Shown piece after piece: positions 7,178-14,119 of a DNA stretch of 64,000 nt (the stretch's first letter is position 1; each line of letters starts with the position of its first letter). This DNA is from Lutraria lutraria (lineage: Eukaryota > Mollusca > Bivalvia > Venerida > Mactridae). The stretch is taken from the NCBI GenBank assembly GCA_964023205.1, contig OZ026842.1, forward strand, positions 35,169,501 to 35,233,500, given 5' to 3'. A model generated the notes under the pieces. That model worked only from the letters and a program-made list of their open reading frames with translations, made no database searches and had not been told where the DNA came from. Both the position numbers and the translations under genes were made by a program.

Positions 7178-9178
7178 GTCATGTAGATAACCATAAGGCA
7201 CAGTCATATGATTCTCGACCACAATACGTTTGGTATACACCGAACGAAATGTTTTGACTTGTTTCTCACTGGTCACGGTTCTGTCCTTATGACGTTTAAT
7301 CCGAGAAGCATATTCAACTACGGTCGAATAATGATGTCTGTCTTTCACACAATCCACCATCGTATTGAAATTCACTTGTTGAGTGGCATTGTAGTCTAAC
7401 GTAATGCCTTTCACTTTGCATTTTTGATGAAGTTCACCGTTTTCAATGTATTCATAGCCATAGTTCTTTGGACCTAAAGCGACATATCTCACAATACGAC
7501 CCTTTGGTACCTCATCTGTCCATTTTCCCAATCGACTGGAGATAATAGGAACATTATAGCCATCAGGGTCATGAATGTACATACAACTGTCTGTGTCAAA
7601 ATACAATACTCTCTTTCCTAGAGGTTCAAGCACTTTGTACAGTTCTAATCGAGCATAAGCCGTCACAAATGAAGCCACCACAGGATTGGCTGATGAATGA
7701 GGGTCTGCTTTGTCCGATTCATCAGTATAATTCATTAACATGAATTCATCATGATCAAAACACTCTGCATATTTCACAGACTTTTTAGGATCGTTCAGTA
7801 TTCCGTAGAACTGGTCCAATCGATGAACATACTCTGTTTTAGGCAAGAGGTTGGTTTGAGCATTTTTACCCCAGAGACAATTCAGCATGGTTTTTGGTCC
7901 TGGATTTTTCTCCACCTGTTGCAAACGAATTCCTTCTGCTTCAAAATAATCCTGTTTAAATTTATCTTGAGCCTCTTCCGTATCCACCCCTGGAGGATAT
8001 CCACTAGCCTCTTGTTTCATTTTCAAGTATTTGTCAATGTATTGCCGATAGACGTCCGTACTCCATTCATCCCAGTGCCATACATGATACACTTTTGATA
8101 CTTGATAGCCTAAAGCAATAGCTTTAGCCAATTCAACATGAGTCCATGTGCCATACAAGAATCGTTCATACGGGGAATGTGTACAATAATCCATCTCCTT
8201 CTCAGCACAGGTACGGCATAGCGTAAACACCATTTTACTATTACAGTGTATGGGTAAGACAGGCATCCATAAATCTTGCGGGGGTAGAACACGGCATTTA
8301 ATCAGTCCTTTGTATTTCTCAATATGCTGTTGATCAATTTGTTCTTGACTCATGATCACTGGATGACCTATCGGATAAGCCCTGTACTTGTTCACATACG
8401 GATAGAGAGAACAAATATCCACATATTTTATTTCTTGATCGTTGTCTACTTCATGATACAGTCGGACGGCATTCGTACGACCTCCGAACAAAGCTTCCCT
8501 GGGTTGAATCGGGTCTTGACCATGATAGAATCGTTCCACTCTTGTCTTATAGGCAGGATCCTTTTGACAACGCTGATCAAATTCACATTCCCACATGACC
8601 ACAACAGGGTACCCCTGTTCTTTCAAAGTCTTCAGTCGTTTATACGTATCGTGATAGGCCTGTTGCATGGTTCTCAAAGTATACGGATTGATGGTACTTC
8701 GGTTAGGAAAACAGGTGGGGCACCCATGGTACCAACATCCCATGAATTCATACACGGTGTTGGTCTCTTGACAATAGCCATCCACGTAATAAGGTCCAAT
8801 TTTGACTTCGCCTTTGTTATTCAAGGCATGCCGAATATGTATCTCCTCTGTGACAGCCATCATTTGTAGCCAACGTATGCCTTTCATGGAATACCGGGTT
8901 TTATTGGGATACCCGGCATCAGAAATCACGGCTAAACTATGAGGTGGCATGGAATTTTTGCGCCAGGCTTTGTTACACACTTGAGCTAACGTGGTAGCTT
9001 CAGTAAATGGATCTATTTGATCACTGTCCAATAATTGTTGACGAAATTCTCCACACCCGCGTCTTAAAATGTCTACATCCGATTGACAGTATTTCTCCAT
9101 TTCCTTTTGAAAATCAAATACGTCACCTTTTCTTTCATTGTACCAGGTTAAAAACTCTTCACGTCGCTCTGGTTTCAT
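7175..9178 (-). CDS. Protein-primed family B DNA polymerase, C-terminal part (ExoIII and polymerase domain)
   Basis: Motifs in order: ExoIII YCQSDVDIL (residues 30-38); a Cys/His segment YEFMGCWYHGCPTCF (143-157), typical of the endonuclease-like insert of this family; polymerase motif A DICSLYP (254-260); motif B KTMLNCLWGKNAQ (429-441); motif C YFDTDS (526-531) with both catalytic Asp; and KVKGIT near 590. The polymerase would replicate the element by protein priming. It is in phase with 9191-10954 and separated only by TAA 9191-9193, so it is the lower half of one ancestral gene. Its own ATG at 9176-9178 may be incidental. The polymerase active site is intact, but the exonuclease domain is split. 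Confidence 0.93.
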   Translation of the reverse strand: MKPERREEFLTWYNERKGDVFDFQKEMEKYCQSDVDILRRGCGEFRQQLLDSDQIDPFTEATTLAQVCNKAWRKNSMPPHSLAVISDAGYPNKTRYSMKGIRWLQMMAVTEEIHIRHALNNKGEVKIGPYYVDGYCQETNTVYEFMGCWYHGCPTCFPNRSTINPYTLRTMQQAYHDTYKRLKTLKEQGYPVVVMWECEFDQRCQKDPAYKTRVERFYHGQDPIQPREALFGGRTNAVRLYHEVDNDQEIKYVDICSLYPYVNKYRAYPIGHPVIMSQEQIDQQHIEKYKGLIKCRVLPPQDLWMPVLPIHCNSKMVFTLCRTCAEKEMDYCTHSPYERFLYGTWTHVELAKAIALGYQVSKVYHVWHWDEWSTDVYRQYIDKYLKMKQEASGYPPGVDTEEAQDKFKQDYFEAEGIRLQQVEKNPGPKTMLNCLWGKNAQTNLLPKTEYVHRLDQFYGILNDPKKSVKYAECFDHDEFMLMNYTDESDKADPHSSANPVVASFVTAYARLELYKVLEPLGKRVLYFDTDSCMYIHDPDGYNVPIISSRLGKWTDEVPKGRIVRYVALGPKNYGYEYIENGELHQKCKVKGITLDYNATQQVNFNTMVDCVKDRHHYSTVVEYASRIKRHKDRTVTSEKQVKTFRSVYTKRIVVENHMTVPYGYLHD

Positions 9179-9190
9179 ACTATCCGGTTT

Positions 9191-10954
9191 TTAAAAGTGT
9201 AGCGGCAAATAAGGTCCCACATAATCTTGATACGCCAAGGTGTTTGCATAGAATGGAAACCATCCTTTGGCTAACTCGGTCAGTCCAAATGTATTGGGAA
9301 AATAGGAGAGAGGCATACTCAAGAAACTGAGGGAGTCAATCATGCGTATTCCATGCACTCTCAATTGAATGATTTTACTACCATTCATAATCAACTGGGG
9401 TTTCGCCGTCCCCTGAGTGACCACATATCTAAGAATAAACTGAGCGTCATAGCCTTGAGCATTGTGGGCTATCACTGTCGATCCTCGATGGGTAGGGAGG
9501 AATAGCCAAGTACAGAATTGTTGTAACGTATTTTCACCACGGAATGTCATTTGTCTGGCTTCATTCACCTCTTCACAATACTCACATGGAGTTTTCACTG
9601 ACTTACACATACAGTCACCACAAGCACGTTGAGCCACACAAAAATTAGGGATATGTTCTCCAGAATCAAAACGACATTCAAAATCAAAAAAGATGAATGG
9701 TACTTCTGGTTGTTTTCTATCGGGTGGTTCATACGTTGGAATGTAACAGTCATGATCTGGTCCTACTATGGCTTTACAACACCTGCATTTCTTTGTCCCT
9801 GGGCAAACGTGATTCCGTTTCGTTCCAATCACCTTTTGCCCACATTTCTTACAATTCCATACGGATTCACAAATGGTTTTTCGTTGTTTTCCCGTTTTTG
9901 TTTTATGATTGTCAAAACATGCCTGACTCTGGAATAGGCGACGGCAATCCGGACATCTTATAGATTGTCCTGCTGGGCACAGGGTGTGAGCATAACACTG
10001 ACAAATATGGCTACACTGGTGTCCTTCACGGTGATCATAACTGATATCACACCATTCACAATAATAACCCCGTCCGAGAAATCCGGTAATGGATACGATA
10101 CAGTCATAATGATTATCATGGTGAAAGATATGAATCACACGACTTTTTTCAGTCATAGCAGGTGGTTTGAATAACAATTCACTTCCATAATGTTGTGGAT
10201 GGATTTTAATCACATAGCCTGGATAGAGATAGTCCTGTAGTTTTTGGTATTCTTCTATACCACACGACTGATCCGATGAAATACCCACTTGCTTTAATAA
10301 TGCTTCAGCTTCGTATTTTTGAAGATTTTTCTTAGAGTGACGTATAAGACCCCATCGTTTTTTCCATTCCGGGGTTTGATTTTCATGTACTTTGCACCGT
10401 CCTACCACAATCGATCTAGCTAAACACATAGAGTCTTTACTATTGTCAATACACACAACACTTGTCTTTGACTTCCGCATACTGAATAAGTTTGATTCTT
10501 TAAACGTTTTCTTTCCGGATCCCTGTGGCATAGCAATATGCGTAATTTCCATCTGTGCCGCCCCATCATGAATTTTAAATTGACGGTTACTCTGTGCCAC
10601 ACGTTCAATTTCATCCAATAATGTATCTCCACTAATACGAGATGCCCTATTAAACGGAACATGTATCCCAAAGTCCAAATCAGGATGTAGAATAGATACT
10701 CGAACTCGATCATTCGACTTCACTTCACATCTCTTGTAGAGCTGATCCATCATATCATTAAACAACCTGTTTGTAAATTCAAATGATTGATTATACGGCT
10801 GAAATGTCACATCATATACTCTAGATTGAGTCTTGAATTTCCTTGACTTTCTTTCCATGCGTGACTGTATGTCATAATAGTCGCGCACAGGCTCAAACTT
10901 ACTTCGTTTAGTTGGAGGTTCATCCTCACCACTAGTACTGTCGGTATCTGACAT
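9191..10954 (-). CDS. Family B DNA polymerase, N-terminal part (OTU-like region, zinc motifs, ExoI/II), ended by in-frame stop
   Basis: I start at ATG 10952-10954 (MSDTDST), 35 nt past a minus-strand TATA box. Numbering from there, residues about 170-290 contain DSMCLARSIVVG (Cys177) and HHDNHYDCI (His282), a Cys/His pair spaced like an OTU-type cysteine protease. Residues about 298-405 hold CxxC/CxxH zinc motifs. ExoI FFDFECRFD is near 423-431 and ExoII AHNAQGYDAQFI near 496-507. The frame ends at TAA 9191-9193, between ExoII and ExoIII, and continues in phase beyond. Expected Polinton polymerase length needs both parts, so the gene is probably inactivated here. Confidence 0.9.
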   Translation of the reverse strand: MSDTDSTSGEDEPPTKRSKFEPVRDYYDIQSRMERKSRKFKTQSRVYDVTFQPYNQSFEFTNRLFNDMMDQLYKRCEVKSNDRVRVSILHPDLDFGIHVPFNRASRISGDTLLDEIERVAQSNRQFKIHDGAAQMEITHIAMPQGSGKKTFKESNLFSMRKSKTSVVCIDNSKDSMCLARSIVVGRCKVHENQTPEWKKRWGLIRHSKKNLQKYEAEALLKQVGISSDQSCGIEEYQKLQDYLYPGYVIKIHPQHYGSELLFKPPAMTEKSRVIHIFHHDNHYDCIVSITGFLGRGYYCEWCDISYDHREGHQCSHICQCYAHTLCPAGQSIRCPDCRRLFQSQACFDNHKTKTGKQRKTICESVWNCKKCGQKVIGTKRNHVCPGTKKCRCCKAIVGPDHDCYIPTYEPPDRKQPEVPFIFFDFECRFDSGEHIPNFCVAQRACGDCMCKSVKTPCEYCEEVNEARQMTFRGENTLQQFCTWLFLPTHRGSTVIAHNAQGYDAQFILRYVVTQGTAKPQLIMNGSKIIQLRVHGIRMIDSLSFLSMPLSYFPNTFGLTELAKGWFPFYANTLAYQDYVGPYLPLHF

Positions 10955-10982
10955 GATTATGATCTTAAAACTTCTCCGCCGT

Positions 10983-11030
10983 TTTTTATAGTTCGGGTTC
11001 AAGGTCACAACGCGTGACACTCTATAAAAG
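10983..11030. promoter_or_regulatory. Divergent promoter with back-to-back TATA boxes
   Basis: On the minus strand TATAAAAA (10990-10983) lies about 30 nt upstream of the polymerase ATG. On the plus strand TATAAAAG (11023-11030) lies about 35 nt upstream of the zinc-knuckle ATG at 11064. Between them are TCAAGGTCA (10999-11007) and an overlapping dyad GTCAC-5 nt-GTGAC (11004-11018). The spacing fits RNA polymerase II start sites just upstream of both coding regions. Confidence 0.7.
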
Positions 11031-11063
11031 ACGTACGCTCCGTCCGTTTTTTATCATTTCAAC

Positions 11064-11414
11064 ATGAGCGATCCTAAAATGAACCAAGCTGAAGAGAACC
11101 GAGATCAAACTTTGATGTATTCATTAAAGAAGAAAATTAAAGAGCTTAACAACTTAGCGGATCAGCTCTGTGGACAGAAAAATGTAACATGGGATCATAT
11201 CAAGTGTTATCGTTGTGGAAAGAAAGGACATTATTCTACAAGCTGTACGGAACCCTTCAACAATGAATGCTTTTATTGTCATGAACAAGGACATTTCATC
11301 GCAGACTGTCCTAAGAAACAAGGCGAACAGGTCGATCTACAGGACGCAGAACAGAGTAAGGAAAAACGTAAATACAAAAAGAATCCAACAAAAACTGTGA
11401 ATGACTTTGTGTAA
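11064..11414 (+). CDS. Two-CCHC zinc-knuckle protein (116 aa)
   Basis: Two retroviral nucleocapsid-type knuckles are exact CX2CX4HX4C: Cys48-Cys51-His56-Cys61 (CYRCGKKGHYSTSC) and Cys69-Cys72-His77-Cys82 (CFYCHEQGHFIADC), eight residues apart. An N-terminal helix with lysines (LKKKIKELNNLADQ) precedes them and a highly basic tail (KEKRKYKKNPTK) follows. Single-stranded nucleic-acid binding or chaperoning is expected from the family. It is the first plus-strand gene of the element, with a TATA box 34 nt upstream and AATAAA at 11550. Capture from a retroelement or a CNBP-like host gene is possible; nothing here decides. Confidence 0.85.
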   Translation: MSDPKMNQAEENRDQTLMYSLKKKIKELNNLADQLCGQKNVTWDHIKCYRCGKKGHYSTSCTEPFNNECFYCHEQGHFIADCPKKQGEQVDLQDAEQSKEKRKYKKNPTKTVNDFV

Positions 11415-11417
11415 TCC

Positions 11418-11463
11418 GGACAATGTGTTGGACAATGTGTTGGACAATGTGTTGGACAATTGT
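11418..11463 (+). repeat. 12-nt tandem repeat in 3' UTR
   Basis: GGACAATGTGTT is repeated three times head to tail with a fourth altered copy, starting 4 nt after the zinc-knuckle stop codon. A second simple repeat of TTGTACTTTG units follows at about 11500-11533. Both would lie in the 3' UTR. Confidence 0.8.
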
Positions 11464-11549
11464 GTATAGACTTAAATTGGAGACTAAGTGAGTTGTATTG
11501 TGTTGTACTTTGTACTTTGTTGTACTTTGTTACTCAGAATGTTTTCAAA

Positions 11550-11555
11550 AATAAA
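11550..11555 (+). terminator. AATAAA poly(A) signal of the zinc-knuckle gene
   Basis: AATAAA lies 136 nt after the stop codon of the 116-aa gene and before the convergent neighbour begins. It suggests this gene uses ordinary polyadenylation, unlike its three neighbours. Confidence 0.45.
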
Positions 11556-11616
11556 ATGATAGACAATGTAATATGCTTTTGTCTTTGCTTGAGAAACAAA
11601 ACGAATCTAACACATA

Positions 11617-11640
11617 TGGTGGCCCTAATAAGGGCCGTTG
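11617..11640 (-). terminator. Histone-type 3' stem-loop variant after the LYPDL gene
   Basis: On the minus strand, GGCCCT (11636-11631), loop TATT and AGGGCC (11626-11621) follow the stop of the 75-aa gene by about 10 nt. The flanks are AAC before and ACCA after, as in histone mRNA 3' ends and in the plus-strand pairs at 12394 and 14031. The stem is identical to the second member of those pairs; only the loop differs (TATT instead of TTTC). Confidence 0.6.
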
Positions 11641-11646
11641 GGTAAT

Positions 11647-11874
11647 TCATTGCATTTCTGCAAGAAATAAGTACCGCCAATAGTTGGCTCTCAAATCCTC
11701 ATCATAATACATGCCAAGGTCAGGGTATAAATTACCCATCTTGATATCCATCTTGACAACACTAACATCTTGAAATTCAGACAAGTCTGGGTACAAATTA
11801 CCCATCTTGACCACCCAAACATCTTCTTGTAACTCATCAGGTTCATCAGAAGTACTTTTCAAGCAGTTGCCCAT
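11647..11874 (-). CDS. Predicted N-myristoylated protein with two LYPDL late-domain motifs (75 aa)
   Basis: The N-terminus MGNCLKS is a strong myristoylation signal (Gly2, Ser7) with Cys4 as a palmitoylation candidate, and matches the lipidated start of the host ubiquitin ligase RNF11. The body contains a duplicated unit VVKMGNLYPDL / DIKMGNLYPDL. LYPDL fits the LYPxL consensus that binds the V domain of ALIX and recruits ESCRT for budding. The rest is acidic and Tyr/Trp-rich (MYYDEDLRANYWRYLFLAEM). A membrane-anchored adaptor recruiting ESCRT for virion exit is my inference. It is transcribed towards the zinc-knuckle gene and ends in a histone-like stem-loop. Confidence 0.7.
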   Translation of the reverse strand: MGNCLKSTSDEPDELQEDVWVVKMGNLYPDLSEFQDVSVVKMDIKMGNLYPDLGMYYDEDLRANYWRYLFLAEMQ

Positions 11875-11932
11875 GTTGAATCATGAAACATAAATGAGCT
11901 ATGGAACATGAGAAAAACACTGACCTAGAACA

Positions 11933-11992
11933 GACCAATGAAATGCCGTTAAAATAGACCAATGAAATACTGTTAAAATGGACCAATCAGAG
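11933..11992 (+). promoter_or_regulatory. 24-nt tandem repeat carrying three CCAAT boxes in a divergent promoter
   Basis: GACCAAT starts at 11933, 11957 and 11981, exactly 24 nt apart; the first two units are nearly identical over their full length. CCAAT boxes are bound by NF-Y. The repeat sits between the minus-strand LYPDL gene and the plus-strand gene at 12051, so it can serve both. TGACCTTGC at 12015-12023, a variant nuclear-receptor half-site, lies closer to the 12051 start. No clear TATA box is seen. Confidence 0.6.
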
Positions 11993-12050
11993 TCCTTGTA
12001 TCATAGTCAGTGAGTGACCTTGCCTTGATCTAATTTCATTCTGTATCAAG

Positions 12051-12374
12051 ATGTCGCAGCGTACAGTTAATATTATTAAGAGAAAATATGCTGCCTTAGG
12101 GCGGTATATTGAACAACTGGAGATGCAACTAGAAGAGTTGAGGTTGGAGGTGAAGACCCTGAGAGAGGGGAAGGAGTTTGAAGAGGAGGTCGTGGTCAGC
12201 TCTGGGGAAGAGGACTGGGGGGATACCCCTCAAGAATCAACCCCAGAGAACTGGGAAGATGAACTCACGGAGGTTCCGTCGAACCTCTACCAGCCCACAC
12301 CGGACCCCAAGGATGTCCAGAAATGGGACAAGTGGTGTCCCGCTTGTATGGGGAGATGCGGTCAACGCCATTAA
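12051..12374 (+). CDS. Coiled-coil/acidic accessory protein with Cys-rich end (107 aa)
   Basis: Not recognised. Residues about 15-42 (LGRYIEQLEMQLEELRLEVK) have the heptad pattern of a coiled coil. The middle (45-85) is strongly acidic with DWGDTP and NWEDELTEVP. The end is WCPACMGRCGQRH with three Cys and one His that could bind zinc. The gene is preceded by the CCAAT repeat and followed at once by two histone-type stem-loops. Dimerisation through the N-terminus is likely; the role is unknown. Confidence 0.65.
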   Translation: MSQRTVNIIKRKYAALGRYIEQLEMQLEELRLEVKTLREGKEFEEEVVVSSGEEDWGDTPQESTPENWEDELTEVPSNLYQPTPDPKDVQKWDKWCPACMGRCGQRH

Positions 12375-12393
12375 TCCCCATACAAGCACCAAC

Positions 12394-12453
12394 GGTCCTT
12401 TTCAGGACCACCAACGGCCCTTTTCAGGGCCCCCCCATACAATTCAGAAAGAA
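12394..12453 (+). terminator. Tandem histone-type mRNA 3' stem-loops plus U7-target-like element
   Basis: Two 6-bp stems with TTTC loops: GGTCCTTTTCAGGACC (12394-12409) and GGCCCTTTTCAGGGCC (12416-12431), 22 nt apart. Both fit GGYYCU-UUUC-AGRRCC, the metazoan histone stem-loop bound by SLBP. Flanks are ACCAAC before and ACC(A) after the first stem. GAAAGAA (12447-12453) lies 15 nt beyond the second stem, where the purine-rich histone downstream element that pairs with U7 snRNA is expected. The unit begins about 20 nt after the stop of the 107-aa gene. Confidence 0.88.
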
Positions 12454-12620
12454 TCACTCTCATATTGTCAATATTATCATACTTTACTACTATATTTACA
12501 TTCCTATCTGATAACACCAAATACAAATAGACGGTGTGGGGTAAGTTTTCTATAAACATTATAACATTTTTTCCTACAAAGTGCTGTGATAGTATGATAT
12601 GTACAATCATTTTTAACAAA

Positions 12621-13070
12621 TGTATACAGTATTCAAAGTGCTGTGATAGTATATATTAAGTGTACAGTATTCAAAGTGCTGTGATAGTATATATTAAGTG
12701 TACAGTATTCAAATTGCTGTGATAGTATATATTAAGTGTACAGTATTCAAATTGCTGTGATAGTATATATTAAGTGTACAGTGTTCAAATTGCTGTGATA
12801 GTATATATTAAGTGTACAGTGCTCAAATTGCTGTGATAGTATATATTAAGTGTACAGTGTTCAAATTGCTGTGATAGTATATATTAAGTGTACAGTGTTC
12901 AAATTGCTGTGATAGTATATATTAAGTGTACAGTGTTCAAATTGCTGTGATAGTATATATTAAGTGTACAGTGTTCAAATTGCTGTGATAGTATATATTA
13001 AGTGTACAGTGTTCAAATTGCTGTGATAGTATATATTAAGTGTACAGTGTTCAAATTGCTGTGATAGTAT
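12621..13070. repeat. 38-bp tandem array, about 12 copies
   Basis: A 38-bp unit containing GCTGTGATAGTATATATTAA and GTGTACAGT repeats with starts at 12661, 12699, 12737 and so on to 13041; the first unit is slightly longer and the last is partial. Copies are almost identical; variation is limited to few positions (GTATTC/GTGTTC, AAAGT/AAATT), with the older-looking variants on the left. Diverged half-units flank the array on both sides (about 12578-12604 and 13056-13083). It lies between two accessory genes inside the mobile element. An origin, enhancer or packaging function is possible but not shown. Confidence 0.92.
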
Positions 13071-13086
13071 GATGTGTACAATATAA

Positions 13087-13259
13087 CCTTGACGTGTCGA
13101 CCTTGACGTGTCACAATTGACCTTGACGTGTCAAACACTTGTTCAAAAAAAAACTTGAAGTGTCACACTTATTTAAAAAAAAAAAAATAAAAAAATGAAG
13201 TGTCAAAAATAACCTTGACCTAATAGAACACTGGCACGTGCAGACAAAAAGTATAAATA
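13087..13259 (+). promoter_or_regulatory. Promoter of the Q/P/Y-rich gene: CCTTGACGTGTC repeats and TATA box
   Basis: CCTTGACGTGTC occurs exactly at 13087, 13101 and 13121, with weaker relatives at 13154 and 13196 (CTTGAAGTGTC, TGAAGTGTC). Each exact copy joins a nuclear-receptor-like CCTTGA to a CRE-like TGACGT; TGACCTTGA (13118-13126) is a full extended half-site in reverse. TATAAATA is at 13252-13259, 36 nt before the ATG at 13295. Confidence 0.7.
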
Positions 13260-13294
13260 CCCCCGGCGCAGACACTATTTTTTCATTATCTAGC

Positions 13295-13993
13295 ATGGAG
13301 TCCTTCAACATGCCATACGATGTATTGAGAGAAGCACTAGAATCATCTGAGTTGATAGACCCGAATGCGGGTATGCATTACAACCAGCCGAAGTACAACC
13401 AGCCAAAGTACGGTCAACTACAGTATAGTCAGCCACAGTACAGCCAATACAGTCAACCACTGTACAGCCTGCCTAAGTACAGTCAACAGTCCATGGTAGA
13501 TGTACAACCCCCCATGGTAGATGTACAGCCGATACAACCCATGGTAGATGTACAACCCACTATGACGAATACACAGCCTATGGTAGATGTACAACCCACT
13601 ATGACGAATACACAGCCCCCTATGGCGAATACACAGCCCCCTATGGCGAATACACAGCCCCCTATGGCGAAAACACAGTCTAATACAACGGGTGATGCAA
13701 AGCCTACAACGGGATTGTCTGTTCTACAAGGTATCAGGGAAGAAATGGTACAGATGAATCAAGTCATGCAAGAGATGGTCAGACTCATGAAGAATCAAGA
13801 AGTACGGTTTAAGCCACAAGAAATGATTGTACCTGTACAGTTTATGTATGATTCAAAGAAACGAAAACATGAGCATGAGAAAAAGAAACCGGAGCATGAC
13901 AAAAAGAAACCGGAGATGACAGAAACGAAGAAACGAAAACATGACCTTGAGAAACAACCTCGTGGCAAGTATGGTAAAGAAATAAAGAAATGA
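13295..13993 (+). CDS. Repeat-rich Q/P/Y accessory protein with basic tail (232 aa)
   Basis: I start at ATG 13295 because the TATA box at 13252 excludes upstream starts. After a short N-terminal helix (PYDVLREALESSELID) come Tyr repeats of QPKY/QPQY type (about residues 30-65), then tandem PPMVDVQP and PPMANTQ units (about 70-130). A helical segment (LQGIREEMVQMNQVMQEMVR) precedes a Lys/His/Glu-rich tail with repeated KKRKHE and KKKPEHD units, likely nuclear localisation and nucleic-acid binding. Not recognised; low-complexity design suggests a scaffold or transcription-associated protein. It ends in a tandem histone-type stem-loop pair, implying a cell-cycle-linked mRNA. Confidence 0.7.
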   Translation: MESFNMPYDVLREALESSELIDPNAGMHYNQPKYNQPKYGQLQYSQPQYSQYSQPLYSLPKYSQQSMVDVQPPMVDVQPIQPMVDVQPTMTNTQPMVDVQPTMTNTQPPMANTQPPMANTQPPMAKTQSNTTGDAKPTTGLSVLQGIREEMVQMNQVMQEMVRLMKNQEVRFKPQEMIVPVQFMYDSKKRKHEHEKKKPEHDKKKPEMTETKKRKHDLEKQPRGKYGKEIKK

Positions 13994-14030
13994 AGATCCG
14001 ACTAACAGCTATGAAGAAACCACGACCAAC

Positions 14031-14088
14031 GGTCCTTTTCAGGACCACCAACGGCCCTTTTCAGGGCCACCATGTCTTTTCGAAAGAA
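14031..14088 (+). terminator. Second tandem pair of histone-type 3' stem-loops
   Basis: GGTCCTTTTCAGGACC (14031-14046) and GGCCCTTTTCAGGGCC (14053-14068) repeat exactly the pair at 12394-12431, with the same 22-nt spacing and the same flanks. GAAAGAA (14082-14088) follows 13 nt later as a U7-target-like element. AATAAA at 14107-14112 could be a back-up poly(A) signal. The pair begins about 38 nt after the stop codon of the 232-aa gene. Confidence 0.88.
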
Positions 14089-14119
14089 AATTCTCTCATT
14101 GTCTCAAATAAATATTTAG

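Noticed and set aside
9191..9193. Programmed stop-codon readthrough in the polymerase
   Set aside because: No readthrough signal or downstream structure is visible, and other genes of the element are also broken; decay is simpler.
12178..12555. 125-aa frame overlapping the coiled-coil gene and the stem-loops
   Set aside because: It reads through the conserved stem-loop pair and has biased composition; the gene at 12051 in another frame is better supported.
12621..13070. Array of regular repeats that could suggest CRISPR
   Set aside because: Units follow each other with no unique spacers, and the setting is eukaryotic; it is a plain tandem repeat.
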